This document shows, piece by piece, positions 13,601 through 27,400 of a stretch of DNA of 64,000 nucleotides. The position numbers were made by a program, and so were the translations under genes. The first letter of the stretch is position 1; each line of letters opens with the position of its first letter. The notes under the pieces were generated by a model. It was not told where the DNA came from. It searched no databases and saw nothing but the letters and a program-made list of their open reading frames with translations. Source of the DNA: Streblospio benedicti (Eukaryota; Annelida; Polychaeta; Spionida; Spionidae); assembly GCA_019095985.1 (NCBI GenBank), contig CM032668.1, forward strand, positions 17,219,256 to 17,283,255, given 5' to 3'.

Positions 13601-16600
13601 AGGTAAGGTACAGTCACTATCGAACACAGATACTTTAGTAAACAAGGTGAATACTGTAAAACTAGAAATGTTTGTGCACAATTTAATTTGCGAATTTCTT
13701 GGGTAGGTGCAAAAACGCAAACTTAAATAGTCAGCAAACATGAATAGCCTATGTAAAGTAGGTCCAAGATGGACCAAAATTGCAAAATTAAATAGTCACA
13801 AAATAATTTATAGATCTAGATGAAAATAGCAAACTGTGATAGCCACGAAATATTCTAGTTTTACAGTAACACACACTGCAAAAGACACATTGTATGAGGT
13901 ACTGGAGAAATGGAGAATTGGATCAATTGATGTGAAAGAAAAAAGCTAACATTATTCACTGTACATACGATTCCAAATTATTTGTAAAAAACAAAAACAA
14001 AATCCCAACCCGCTGTTCAGTGACGTATTTTTAATCAATATGTTTGATAAGTAAAAATGATTAGCGACAATTCAGTATTTATGACAGGGTGGGGTAGGAG
14101 AATTTTCTAAAATTGACGTGAAAAAAATGATAGCCCCCCTCAAACTTCTGTGAAAAATTGGTACCCCCCCCCCCCTCAATTTCATGTGACAAAAATTGAT
14201 GACAGTTAATGCAATCATTGTCAGTTAACTAAAATCCTATTTTATGGATATCCATAATATGAAAAAAACAGTAAATTTTAGTACAGAATCTCTAAAAAAA
14301 ATAGGGGTAAATTTTGTGAAAAAAGTGATAGCCCCCGCATCAAGTGTGTGAAAAAATTAATAGCCCCCCCTGCAAACATTGTGACAAAAGTTCATGGCTC
14401 GTCCTAAAATCCTCCTACCCCACCCTGTAATAATACTGAATGGTCCCTTAGCGACACTTCAAAAATCCACTTCAAAGAACGCATCACTCTTCTTTTAAAT
14501 TATGTCTTTTCAAACTTCACAACAAATCCGCGTCTGTGCGTTACAGACCTTTATTGAGCGTCTGCAGCTGGCTGATGTAGATCTGCAGGGTGGGAGCCAC
14601 CACCTCTCTGTGGACGGTGAAGTCGGCCATGTTTGCGAGCAGACGCGACCGGTTTACGCCAGTCACAGCCGGAACAACGCTGTCACCAGCGCGGCCATCC
14701 ACCTCCATCAGGTCTGTAATAGTGACGGTTATGCTTCGTAATATAGTAAAGGAATAGATTCTATACTTATTTAATACCAATACACAGTCCTTTATACCCG
14801 CTTTATTATCCAATCCAGAGTCCTAAATATTTTATTTCAAAATTTCTAAAATTATTCAGCCACCTTTATTAGGTCTGCAATATTTACACGTAATCAGGAA
14901 ACTATGTCAATTAGTTTGTAAACAATTTCGTATTGACTGGTAAAATCTTGTGGAGGACGAGTAGAATGTTTTAGCAACTTGTCCTTTTGACGAGTAGCAA
15001 TTCTTGTCAATTTGGCTTACAAATATTGAGCTTTGTGCAAGGAGTATATTTTTTTGCAGGATGAGTAGATATTTGAGTGTTACTCGTCCTGCTAAAAACT
15101 CAATGTTTTAAATAAGATTGTCAGATAAATAGATTAGATGTATTCAGGGAATGTGACTCGTTCATAAGAAACTATTTCTAAGTTAGTGAGGAAGACATAA
15201 TCTTTTAATCCAAGGTTTAGCCATAAAGAAGTTATTAAAGTGTTGGAATCAAGCAATCATACCTTGCCGACTAAATTTTAAGTCTCTCTGCTGACTTTAA
15301 ATTTACACTAGCCAACACTCAGTGTCTAGAAAGGGGGAGTGGCGAATAAGTGCCTAATCAACTCCCTGTGTATTTAATCATCATGAATCGTCATTACGTA
15401 TTCTTCCTCTCAAAATTTCACAGAAACATGCGTCACATTCACTTACCTGTGCTTAATTGCTTAGAAAGTTGTGGTAAAATAACTTCATTCACAACTGAGG
15501 GATGCTTCTTTGCCAGACTAGAGATTGCTTCCACACAACCAGTTCTGAAGATGAAAATTTAACCAATATTTTACGTACGTATATCGTTGAAAATAACATG
15601 ATCACGACACTTGAAAGCTAGCTGTTCAGATGAACGTTATCCTTCAATGTCTTTAACAAAGCTTCTGTAGCATATAATAATGTTTTTAGACATCTTCTCG
15701 CTATTCTAAGGGTGTTAGCATGTCCCAGTGTTACATGTTTAATGGTGTAGACCACTTTAAAGTACTATATAGAAAAGCTATTGGAAACTTTAGATATAGG
15801 ATACTTAGTTGTGACAATTTTATTACACTTGATATAGTTCAAAGTGTATATTTTAAGTTTTATTCTAGTCACTCTGTAAATTGGCGAAAACATCTATTTT
15901 AAAATATGCTTTACAACTAATTTTTAACTAAATTTGATATGGACTGTGATATTTTACTATGCATTTTATGCGAAATAAACTGATACAATACATTCATGTC
16001 CATGTTTTGTTTCCTCACCTAACTTCTGAGTTCTGCTCCGCCAGCAACATCTTCACCAAATGCTGCGCTAGTAGTGGCAGCTCCGCCTCTTTGACCATAT
16101 TTGGCAATGCCACTAGGACTGTGGCTCCACCAGTGGCCGCTTTCGAAGCTCCGGACTGGAATCATCCGTAAGTAGAGAGACGAAGGTTGCATAGACGGTA
16201 TCACGGTGTTCATACACTGGGCTGCCATCTGTAACACAAGTTGTTGGAATGTTAGACTCTTCAATGACTGGTACAATTACACGTAGTTCTGACTGCTTTT
16301 GGTTTATCAGTTTAAACACAACTATTGTACAAGTAGACTTACAACCAGTCTATGAGGAGTGAACACTTAAACTTGTCCTGATGTTGTCCAAGTCAATAAT
16401 TAAGTATTGAAAAAAAAAACTCAGCTTACAAAGAAAATACAATGACATGAAATCGTACGGCATATTTCCACCACGAAATGGTAGTACATGGATATTTGGC
16501 AGCCTCAATTTTGATCTGATTGTTTTCTCTATTTGGTATCTGGAAGCTAAGACCAATTTATGACTAAATCATTTGTTATGATTAACAAGCAGTAGACAAA

Positions 16601-18420
16601 TATATACAAAGAAAATATGTCTACAAAAAGTTTCCTCACTAAAAAGTGGGATAAAGTGTTGAAAGGTTATGTGCCAATACGATAAACAACAATTGATATC
16701 ATTATGTTTACAATGTGTTCTAATATAGTTACATTACATCAAAGAATATTATGGAAAAAATCTGAGGAAAAAATGCTTTAAAATAGTTTCTCCCCAGTTT
16801 CTCCCCTAAAATTTGAGTTTCTCCCCTAAAAAAGAGGAGAAAATGGGGGAAAATGTATTTCTCTGGTGCCGGTAAAAAGTGTGAAAAAACTAGGGGAGAA
16901 ATCTGCCAACACTGATAGCTGATTTTTAATTTTTTGCTCTCCAAATGAATACTTTCCGCCTACCTGTAAGCTGGTGACCAACAGTGGGGGCCACGGCCAA
17001 AAAGGAACACATCTTTTCTATGGTTTGACTTCTTTGCGATACCTGAAAATAACATTCCCTCAATGAATTCACTATGTACCAGGTTATAACTACACATAAA
17101 TCCACTTGTATCAAGTTAGACAATGTCTGACTAAGAAATAAGAGAGTTTTGGCATTTACATTGACATTTTCAGAAAGTCTGAAGCAAATCTTATGTAATT
17201 CTTAATACTTCATACTTCAAATACTCTATTGGTTAAGGAACGATCATAAATAATGATACCGCGGGGTCGTCCAAAAATGTGGGGGGTCGTCCAACTTTTC
17301 TGATTCCCTTTGGGGGGGTCGCTGAACTTTTTTCTCACGCTTCGGTATATTTGTTCAAATATTTTCTTTTAGCATTGCAATGACTATATAGAGGACTTTT
17401 TCTTTAGCGGGTAGTGGGGGGTCACTCAACTTTTTAAAATGTTGATGGGGGGGGGGGTTGGCTAACTTTTTCTTCGAGCCCCCAAAAAAGCCCCCCCCCC
17501 CCCGGTATCGTTATTTGTGATCGTTCCGTTAGGCATTTCAGTAACAGGCGGCCACCTGCACGTTTTCCTGGAAGTGTTTCAGAAACAAGGGCAGCAGTCT
17601 AGCCATGATCATCGTGTATGCTGTGTCTGCAGCTCCAGCCACGGTCAGCACCAGCTTGGTGCTGGGCGGACCCAGGGGCTGCTCAGGGTCCAACAGGTAG
17701 CGCTCCAGGTCTGAAAATCAGCCAGCATTCAGGGTGAGGATTAGGTGGAAAAGTGCTACTCGTCAGCAGGACTAGTAACCCTCAAATATCTACTTGTCCT
17801 GCAAAAAATGTACCTTGTACAAACTCTATAGCTGTATGACAAATTATTCAGAATTGCTCCTCGTCAAAAGGACGAGTTTCTAAAAATTAGCACTCGTCTT
17901 CCACTAGTTTTTACTGGTCAATACGAGCAGACGAGTGGTGAATCCTGACCCTGCATCATTCCAACGCATGAATGTAAGGTGCGGAGTGAGCGAATGATCA
18001 GAGACTGGCAGGACCTAATCCAATTGACTACATCTGCAGACAGCCTTGAGAATTCTTGAATGTGTTCATTGTGTTGGTATAAACTATTTTTGGTTCATCT
18101 TTCTTTATTCACAACACTATATGTTTTCATATATTAACAGTTTCGCCAAACAACTTTAGTAGGCATCATCAGGCTCTTCCCGCGCAATGTCAGGATCGGA
18201 ATATTTGACCTCCTGATATTGCGTGGGAAGAGCATTCTGATGATGCCAACAGTTGTTTGGCGAAAGTGTTGATGTATGAAAAAATATAGTGTTGTGAATA
18301 AGGAAAGATGAACCAAAAAGCTTTGAGAATGTTAAACATCTTCTTCGAGGAAGACTTGGACCTGGTGTGATTCGAGGAAGAATTTGAGTGGGTGTGAGAC
18401 ACAGCCGCCTGCTGCCGTCT

Positions 18421-18491
<71 letters not shown>

Positions 18492-21400
18492 TTCGCCAAA
18501 TGTGGCAATATCGGCAGGTTATCATTCATAACAAAAGTTTCAGCATGAACACTACTTCATTTGGCACATTACATCGGACTGCTGACAATGGCCAGTGATT
18601 GTAGATGTAGATTTATTATTAGCATTGTCAATGGGTTACAGGATGGAAGAACGAGATAGCTGGATAGCAAATGGTGCAGCAGATATTGGTTATAAGCATT
18701 CGTTATGAACATTGATTATAAATGTGTTTGCACATGCATTTTATGACTATAAACTGTTCCTTTAATTATTACCATATTTGAATACTTTATTTACATGTTT
18801 GTTATGTAGTATTATGGTATGGAGGGAATTTGGGTTTGGACAGAGAATTCACATGAAGAAAAAGGATTGAATGGATAAGAATTGAAAGAATAAAAGTAAA
18901 GTTAAAGAATTTAAATACTGTTTTTCATAGACATTAGCCAGTCCAACTTAGAAAGTTACATGTAAGAAGACTATACACGTTCCAAAATAACTACAACAGA
19001 TTTTTTTTAGTGTGTTTTCACTGGTTACTAGAAATATCGAGTATTATTTCTTTCACATCATTCAAAAAATATGAAAAGTAATAACAGTTTCAACAGCAAC
19101 TCAAAATGCTGTAAGTTATTTTCATGCACAGTTGTGAAAGAAGACAAAATTTTCAAAATACGAGAAGATAGTGTAGCGGTTTTGCTTTTTAAAAGTTTTA
19201 ACAGAACTATAAATGAAAAAGCTTACCTTTAAAAATAGCTGCTATAAATTCCTCTAATACACTTTGTGCCTGAAAGACAAACAAAAATTATATTAGTACA
19301 ATACCATTTCAATGAAAACTTGGAAGTACCACATCATGTAGATAAATAAATAAAAACATTATATGTATTCGATATAACCAGGTTCTTAACAACTAACAAC
19401 TTTTAGATCTTATCTTTGGAAAAATTGCCATTACATCAAACTGAATGATGATAAATATCTACCATTCAATATTTTGATAGGTTCTAATTTTTATGACCAT
19501 ATAAATTATGGCCAAGTGAATGACAGTGGTAGGAGTATAATCTGTTCACCCTAGCAACGAGCCGTCTGGTGACTGTGGGCAGGAGCTGGTCGCATTATGG
19601 AGGCGCATGGTCTTGTTACGTAACAGTAGAAATACACTTATTATACAGACGGTCTCTTTTCACAGGTGGTTCAAATTGTATGTTCTGCAGTACCTCGACA
19701 ATACAATGTACATGCCATAAGCTCACTCAAGACCGTGGCGGGCCGAGACTCGAGTGATCTCAACAGAGACGTTCTCTTTATGGAGATTCTTATTACTGGT
19801 CTCCTAATAGACGTTTGTGACCACGAGAAACAGTCTTTCATCATAAACTTGGTGGCATTGCCTAAAACCAGCCGCAGCTAGTGATTTCAAAGAGTCAAAA
19901 AATGTATCAAGCTCCTGAATATTTTTACTTGTCTAAGTGACATTCCTTATTTGACTCCTGCGGAGGTTGTGCAGTGCTCTTTCCATTGTTTGCGTGGCGT
20001 GAATGCTTGAAATTGTGTTGATTAAGCGATCGAAAAAAAAAATATACATGCTGGAAAGATTTTTTTGTTTATGAACAAACAGAATTTGCTTGATTGAGAC
20101 TGGGGTTAAATTCCCTTGCTGATGAGCGTAAAAGCGTAAAATGATTTGTAATTTTTGATGTACCCACTAAGAAATATTCAAAAAAAGTATGAAATTGTAA
20201 GACAAAAATCTGATGCATTTAGAATGGTACATTGTTTTTTACACAAAGAGTGAGAGAAAAAAATATGGCGACCAAAATTGAGGTTGTACTGTACTGTCCC
20301 ACCTGGTGGACATAGCCGGGGGGTTAAAATTCGTGTGCGGCTGTCCATGCTAATTTATTGATGTATTGGTGGGTATGAGGTAAAGACAGTCGGATCCATG
20401 AACATGTCGCGCCTTCACACTCGACCACAGCTGAGCTCCAGACTCCTTCAGCACAGCATGGTAAGCGCCTGGAGGGACAGCATGTAAGTCATAGAAAAAT
20501 AATAAATAATGACTGAGATTAAAATGTATTGGTTTATAGTCTCAATGAACAGCTCATGCCGTTTATGAGACTGGATGCAATAATAAAATTTCAATAAATT
20601 TTACAAATTTTTACATTAACATTGCATTCTTACATTAACTTAATTTTACAAATTTTCGGCATGTACTGCCTTTATCAAGTTTTAACTTGATAAAGGCAGT
20701 ACATGCCGAAAATTTGTAAAATTTATTAAAATTTTATTATTGCATCTAATCTAAATCATTATTTATTATTTTTCTAATCAATGGATGCGGCACAGCAATT
20801 ACTACATTTATTTCATGGTAATTCATAGTTTACTAGGGGAAAAAAAAAACTTGGTCAAAGGTTTTGATATTTTTGCTATACAGTGAACGTCCTCAACAAC
20901 GGAACCCAATTCGCTGTCAAAATCCTTCCTTTGTAGAGGGTTTCCCTCGTTTACTACATCATTCACTTACATTATTATAAGCTAATGCATGAGAAAAGTT
21001 TCCTTTAGTCACTTTTTCCTTTGTTTACTCTTTGCTTGTTGAAGACATTTACTGCATTGTTTATGAGTATTGGTTGAGTAGGCTAACAATAATAGGTTTT
21101 TCTTTTCTGCCATATAAAATCATTTTTGTTCACTATGCGCTCAGAATCTCAAACACAATGCAAGCAAATGTTCAAAGTCCAATCAAAGTCCACAGTTACC
21201 AATATGAGCGATTTAGTCAAAATGAGTGAACAAAATTATAACACAAAAGATGATTCACTTGAATTCTAGTACACATCCACCCCACACACTGTAAAGGGGA
21301 GTCCCAGAATGAACCATATTAATATCTGCACTAGCACTATTGAAGTTCCAATGTAAATACTCATTCACGTAAAAAACCCACCTCTTTAATTGACATTGAC

Positions 21401-24400
21401 ATTGAAATGGTCATATACATGTACAGTTTTACATATAGAACCACGGCATAATAGCCATGATTGCAAAAACAAAGGAGGCAAATAAGTTTGGCAAGGGTGC
21501 AGGCAATTTCTGCTCAGCTGTTCTAGAGTGTGGATTGGGGCATGCCCCCCCCCCCATTATATTTTTTCTAGCATCTGAGGCTCAGAAATAAAACAGTCAT
21601 TGTTGATTAAGAAGGCAAAAATAATTATATGTGTTGAAAATGGAAGAGTATGTTTGTCAAGTATGAATACAGATGCTTTTCAAATTTATATCCAGTTTGA
21701 TTTATGTGAAAATTATATAATTTTTGGAGCATAAAAAACAAATATGTTAACTCTCATTTTCATTTAGGGTTTGAAAAAAAGCTCCCAAAAACTGAGGAGG
21801 CAGTTGCCTTCCATGCCTCATATGTAGCTACGGCCCTGAGAACAAGTAAGATGTCTCGTACCAGTGTGTCATACGCGTCGACCTTTGCACTTGTCACGGT
21901 TGAGGAGATCTTTTCGACGAGCGCGGGCAGACAGAACTGGCCAAAGCTGGGGGTCGCTGTCATAGCCGCACGGAGGCCACAAACCAGGTCGCTCTTCTTG
22001 ATGTGGTTCGGGTCGTTGGGCGACTAGAAAAAACAACAGAATTTCAAATAACGGCTCAAGTCGCATTTTGCCATGCCGAACAGAATTTCACAGAAAATCA
22101 TCCAAATTGGTATAGTAATTTAAAAAAAAAACGATATACATACGAATGAAATCGTAGAGGTGAGATTATGATCAATATTTGATTAGAATCAATTTGTATC
22201 TTTTTTTTTACTTTGTTTAAATATAAAATTTACATTAAATATTTTCAACCTTTTCATCTTAAATTTAAAAAATGAACCAAATTGATCACAAAACAGATAT
22301 AATATTTTTATATTTGTTACTTGTGATCAAGAAGCTCAACAAAAAGAAAACATAAACAATTTGATGAAATTTAAATTAAAATTAATATATTTATGTACTT
22401 TTAACTTTTGATTTTTCAAGCAGTAGACAAATATATACAAATAATGATTGGAATCATATACTCCATATTTTAATTAACAGAACATTAACATTGTAAATCA
22501 TTTAATCAAATTCATGTGAGTTTACTTTTTCTATAGGCTTTGTATTTTTCTTTAACAAAAACAAAACATAAACAATTTGAGTGATCAAACATGCAGATAT
22601 AAAGTCAACCACTTGTCACTTACTGGGTTAAAATCAATGGGGAAGTAGCAGGAAACGACTTCAAACAGTTCCTCGACAAAAACTCCTACAAATAGAATAA
22701 CAATACCGGAACATTGTTTTCAACAATTAATATTTCCATCTATTTGATTTTTCATGCATAGATAGTTTACAGATTGATCTGAAAACCTTTATTTCGTACG
22801 AATAATAAAAAAAAAACACCTTTATCTAGTACAATCATGATACTTGTGCGCTTTAAAATCAATTCAAACATTCACTTAACTTGCTTATCTTACAGATAAT
22901 TTTGCTTATCCATATCCTGATAAGTCTAAAATCTAACTAAACTTGTATTTTCTAAAAATCCTATGTATTTGGTACACAGTGCTTGGTCTCATTTTGTTTT
23001 GGAATGTTCTTTTATGCTGTGTGAATATGTTCTCAATTGTTTAATTTTGAATTTTTAAATTTTTTATTTTTATAAACGTTTTCAAATCATGTAGGTTCCT
23101 TGTCAAAAACTAAAATAGAAATACTTCTATTTTAGTTTTCTATTTTAGTTTTTGACAAGGAACCTACATGGTTTGAAAACGTCTATATTAAAAAAAATCA
23201 AAATTCAAAATTAAACAATTGAGAACATATTCACACAGCATAAAAGAACATTCCAAAACAAAATCATGCTTGTATTTTGAATAAAGCATTCATTACACAA
23301 ATTAAGCATGTATTTTGGGTGAAAAATGCTATGTCCATATCATCAAATGATGCCACCTACCAAACGTCAACAAGTCCCCAGATAGACACAAATGAACATA
23401 AGGTGGTGACAAGAGATAGTTGCTAATTATGGGTAATTCTGACCCTCTTATTGGCAAGCATGAACGGGATGATTGCTTTCCTGACTAGGCATTTTGGCCA
23501 CACTATAAAAGTGAGGACTAATTTATGCCTCTTTAAACTAGATTTGGCTAGATCAGTATACACTTGTTTTTGAATAACTAGGAATCATGGGAAATAAATA
23601 GACAAACAAATCAATAGGTGGCTGGTTTTGCATATGCATGAATACAACATTTTTCACTGTCTCATATGAAATATTTCAGTCCTTTGTTTTGACACAGGTA
23701 TCTCAAATATTTAAATTGTACAATTTAACCCACGTGGTGCTGTTCAGTCTCGATCAACCAAAGGCTCTGTCATGGAACGGTTTGGCAGAAAGAAATGATA
23801 AAGACTGATGAATTTTGTCCAATTTTTTCCCCAAAATGCAATAGTTTGTAGCCACCTGCTCAAAGACAGACAGAACTACTATTAGAAAAAATGTACGCCT
23901 TGATACACCATGAAGCATTGTAGTCCACAACCATGCAAATGGCAAATGATTGAATTACGTAAGAATGATATTTCTTTTTACTGATCCCCTGTAGGATTTG
24001 AGCATATTTAAAACTAGATTTGGCTGTGAGCAGCGCATACTGAGCTGGCAGTTAGCCGCGATGTCTGTGACACAGCGGTAAGCGAGCAGCAGGTTCCGCG
24101 GGTCCGTCTCGCCGTCCATAACCTGGATAAAGCTGTACACAAAGTCACTCCCCAGGCTCTGCACGTCTGCAAACAGAGCGTGGCGATATAAATACGATAG
24201 TTTATTACATCCTTAGATCAATACAATCCATCAGACACTATTCATAATAAACACCACATAGCAAAGACAAAAAAGAAAAAGATCATAATTACATACATAT
24301 GTTTGATATCGCACATTAGGTTATTTCAGACCAACATGGGAAACAAACCAAAAATTAACATGGGGCATTGGAGATAGTAAATATGCCAGAGTTAGAAAGG

Positions 24401-27400
24401 GGCAGGGCACCGGGCCAATTTCGCATATTATTTGGTAATATCGAGGCAAAGTTCAGTGAAGTCCTGTGCTATTTCACCCTCGGCTATCAATAGAAATTCA
24501 AATTTCTGGAGGTTATTTAGTGTCTTAAAGAGTGGGCATTTGGCCTGGATTTTCCTGAATACTCTCATTCTTGTATGACAACATTGATCTTTTGATAAAC
24601 CCATAATTTTTTTTACTTTAGCAAATATTTTTAGGAAGTAGGTCAGTGTCGGGGGTGGGGGGCTGTCCCTGCGAGCAGCCATTGGCTTTAGTAGGGTGTC
24701 ATACGCGTGTGATAAGGTGTATGCACCTTCGTGTCGGTTCATTGTCTTGTAAGTTTTTCTTATAGCGATCGCTTCCCGGATCTGTCTGTCTCTAGTATTG
24801 CCTGACATCACATCCTGTCATCCTGTGTGACGTCAGCTTGAAAAAGACTGTCTGACAGACAAGGTCGAAAATATTTGCTAAGGTAAAAAAGAATTATGGG
24901 TTCATTAAAAGATCAATGTTGTCATAGTACAAAAGAAAGCCAATGAATTTATTCCATTCAAAGAGGCTGATGATTGTAATGAGCCTGAAGGACACAGCAC
25001 TGTGGGAAAGTGGTACCAGTCAGCGGGATGAGTTATCCACAAAAATACGGAACAACTTATCCTGTTTAAAGATTGCCACGCCCATCTCACCGAAATTGGT
25101 TAACATAAATATCCACAGTGAAGTGCAAAAAAGACTTTCTGGAGATAAAAGAATTTTGAGATAAAAAATTCTCAAAATGGTCTTGTTTTTTATTCTAGTA
25201 TGAAAGTACATTCATTTCCCTTTTTAAAAATGTAGAACACTTTAGGGGTTTCGGGAATAGAATTTGGTTTATGGACCATACAAAAGATCATACAAAAGAC
25301 AATAAAAAATTCAGTCAATGTTAATTTTGACTGTACCGAAATTGTATACATGATCTTTTGTATGGTCCATAAACCAAATTCTATTCCCGAACCTTAAGTG
25401 TTATACATTTTTAAAAAGGGAAATGGCTGTACTTTTATACTAAAATAAAAAACAAGCACATTTTGAGAAATTTTTTATCTCCAGAAAGTCTCGTTAACTA
25501 ACCTTTGAGGCGGTGCTCCAGGAGGTAGAGCACCATGTTGTAGAGATGTCTGCGGTGAGCTTGAGATAGAGACTGAACGTGGATGTCCCGGTTCACATCC
25601 AGCAGCATCCGTTTTATCATTTCAATCTTTATTGATGGATGATGTGACTGCAAAGGAAAAAACATATAACTGGACTCTACACTTCATATTCTTTTACAAT
25701 GGAATATTTTGATAATATCTCGGTGAGCCATGCAAAGACAAGAAAAAAATAATAATTTGACTAAGTTTGTGGTAAATAATATATTCCTATGTCACATGCT
25801 GCCACCTAGTGACAGAAGTGTCCAATAATGGAAATGAATCACACCCGCAAATATTAAGATTTTGATCGTAAAAATTGATTTATCGTGAAATTAGTCACGT
25901 TGTTATCTTTAATAAAAGAAATCCAATGAGTTTAGTGTTAAAAGAATATACTTTTAATATATTCCCACTGTCCAATGTTTCGATTTATGAAATTATATCA
26001 ATTAAATTCCTTTAACTATTTAGTTCAAAGATTTAAAATGTTTGATAATGAGATAGAAATTATTAGTCTATTAGAATGACATTTTTTTTTTCTTTTAAAT
26101 AATAGTATAATAATACAATAAAATATTTTCCATTTCATATTGGTTTAATAGAAAAAAAGCTTACCAATGCACACATTGCTTGCAAAACATGTGGTATAAC
26201 TGAGTGGTGGTCTTTCAAGCGGTCAACCATAAAATTGCACAATACACCAACTGAAATATTATTACCATTAATTATCGTGTCATTAATTTCACACTGAAAC
26301 AAAATAGTTGGGATTGACTATGTAAAGTCTGGAATAAAATATCTGTCATTTACCAATGTTATGTATTAAAATATATAGTGTATTAAATTTCATTAAAATT
26401 TCATGGAAAATATATATCATATATATATCACGATTTTAAATTATTTTGTAAGCATTAAATCATGAACGTCTGTTTAATGTTTGTAGATAATTTCAAGAAT
26501 AATCCTAAACAATGAAGAATTTCAGTGTTGAATATCTACCTTCTTTTTCAGAAATAACATTCGTAGATATTTGTGACAAAATTGCAGCCAGAAGTTGAGT
26601 TCCTCGACATCGTTTCTCAGCTTCTGTGCTTGTCAGACTCGGCCTGTAAAGTTTCAAAATGCATCGACTCTAAGTAGAAGAAATAGTTCCAATTACATGC
26701 AATGAAGAAAAATCAAGATTCAATTCCAGAGTACATATATAGTTTTATTTTTGCCCCTAACAGGTTTTCACAATATTATCAATGTATGTTTGTTCCAATC
26801 GTCACAAAATATAATAGATACATAATCAACATCTATCTATCAACAGTTACACATGTATGTTCAACTTCATTACTGGCAGGAATAAGATAAAGCTCTTATG
26901 ATCCTATTCCTGTTACGGGTAAATAACTCACATCTGAATAAGCAAAGTAATTTTCTTGATCCCTAAAATTTATGAATTTCTTACCCAAGATGTTCAACAA
27001 TTGTTAAAAGGGTTGTACTTCCATTTTGTAGATCTGAAAAGGAGATATCAAGCATTCAATTAACAAATATTCATTTACGCTCTATGAGAGTGTTCTCCAC
27101 TATGTCAACACAAAACATAAGATGGACATGCTACCTTGGAGATAGACATATGACGCACCACGCCGTAACCCGGGGTCCGTATGATGCCCCGGGGTGCCGT
27201 GAAATGCAAACCCCGGCATGTCATAATGCCCCGTTTCTCCCGTGATATTTCCGAATATCAGTCGTTGCTAAAAAGCAGACTACCAAAAGAATGATGGCGA
27301 TGTGCATTTTCATTTTGTCATAATGTTACTAGGTTGGAAATCGACTTTAACAAATTAAGAATAAATAAGATATTTCTATTGTGACAAAACTTCAACATTT

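Noticed and set aside
16019-16228. Programmed frameshift in MMS19
   Set aside because: MMS19 is not known to use one, and the break lies at an A-run where a missing base is the simpler cause.
18190-18529. ORFs encoding long poly-Cys or poly-Leu tracts
   Set aside because: They are translations of the CAG microsatellite on the minus strand, with no flanking coding signal.
19560-19880. A separate plus-strand gene around 19666
   Set aside because: No start, no partner exons and no promoter; the peptide fits the missing MMS19 segment better.
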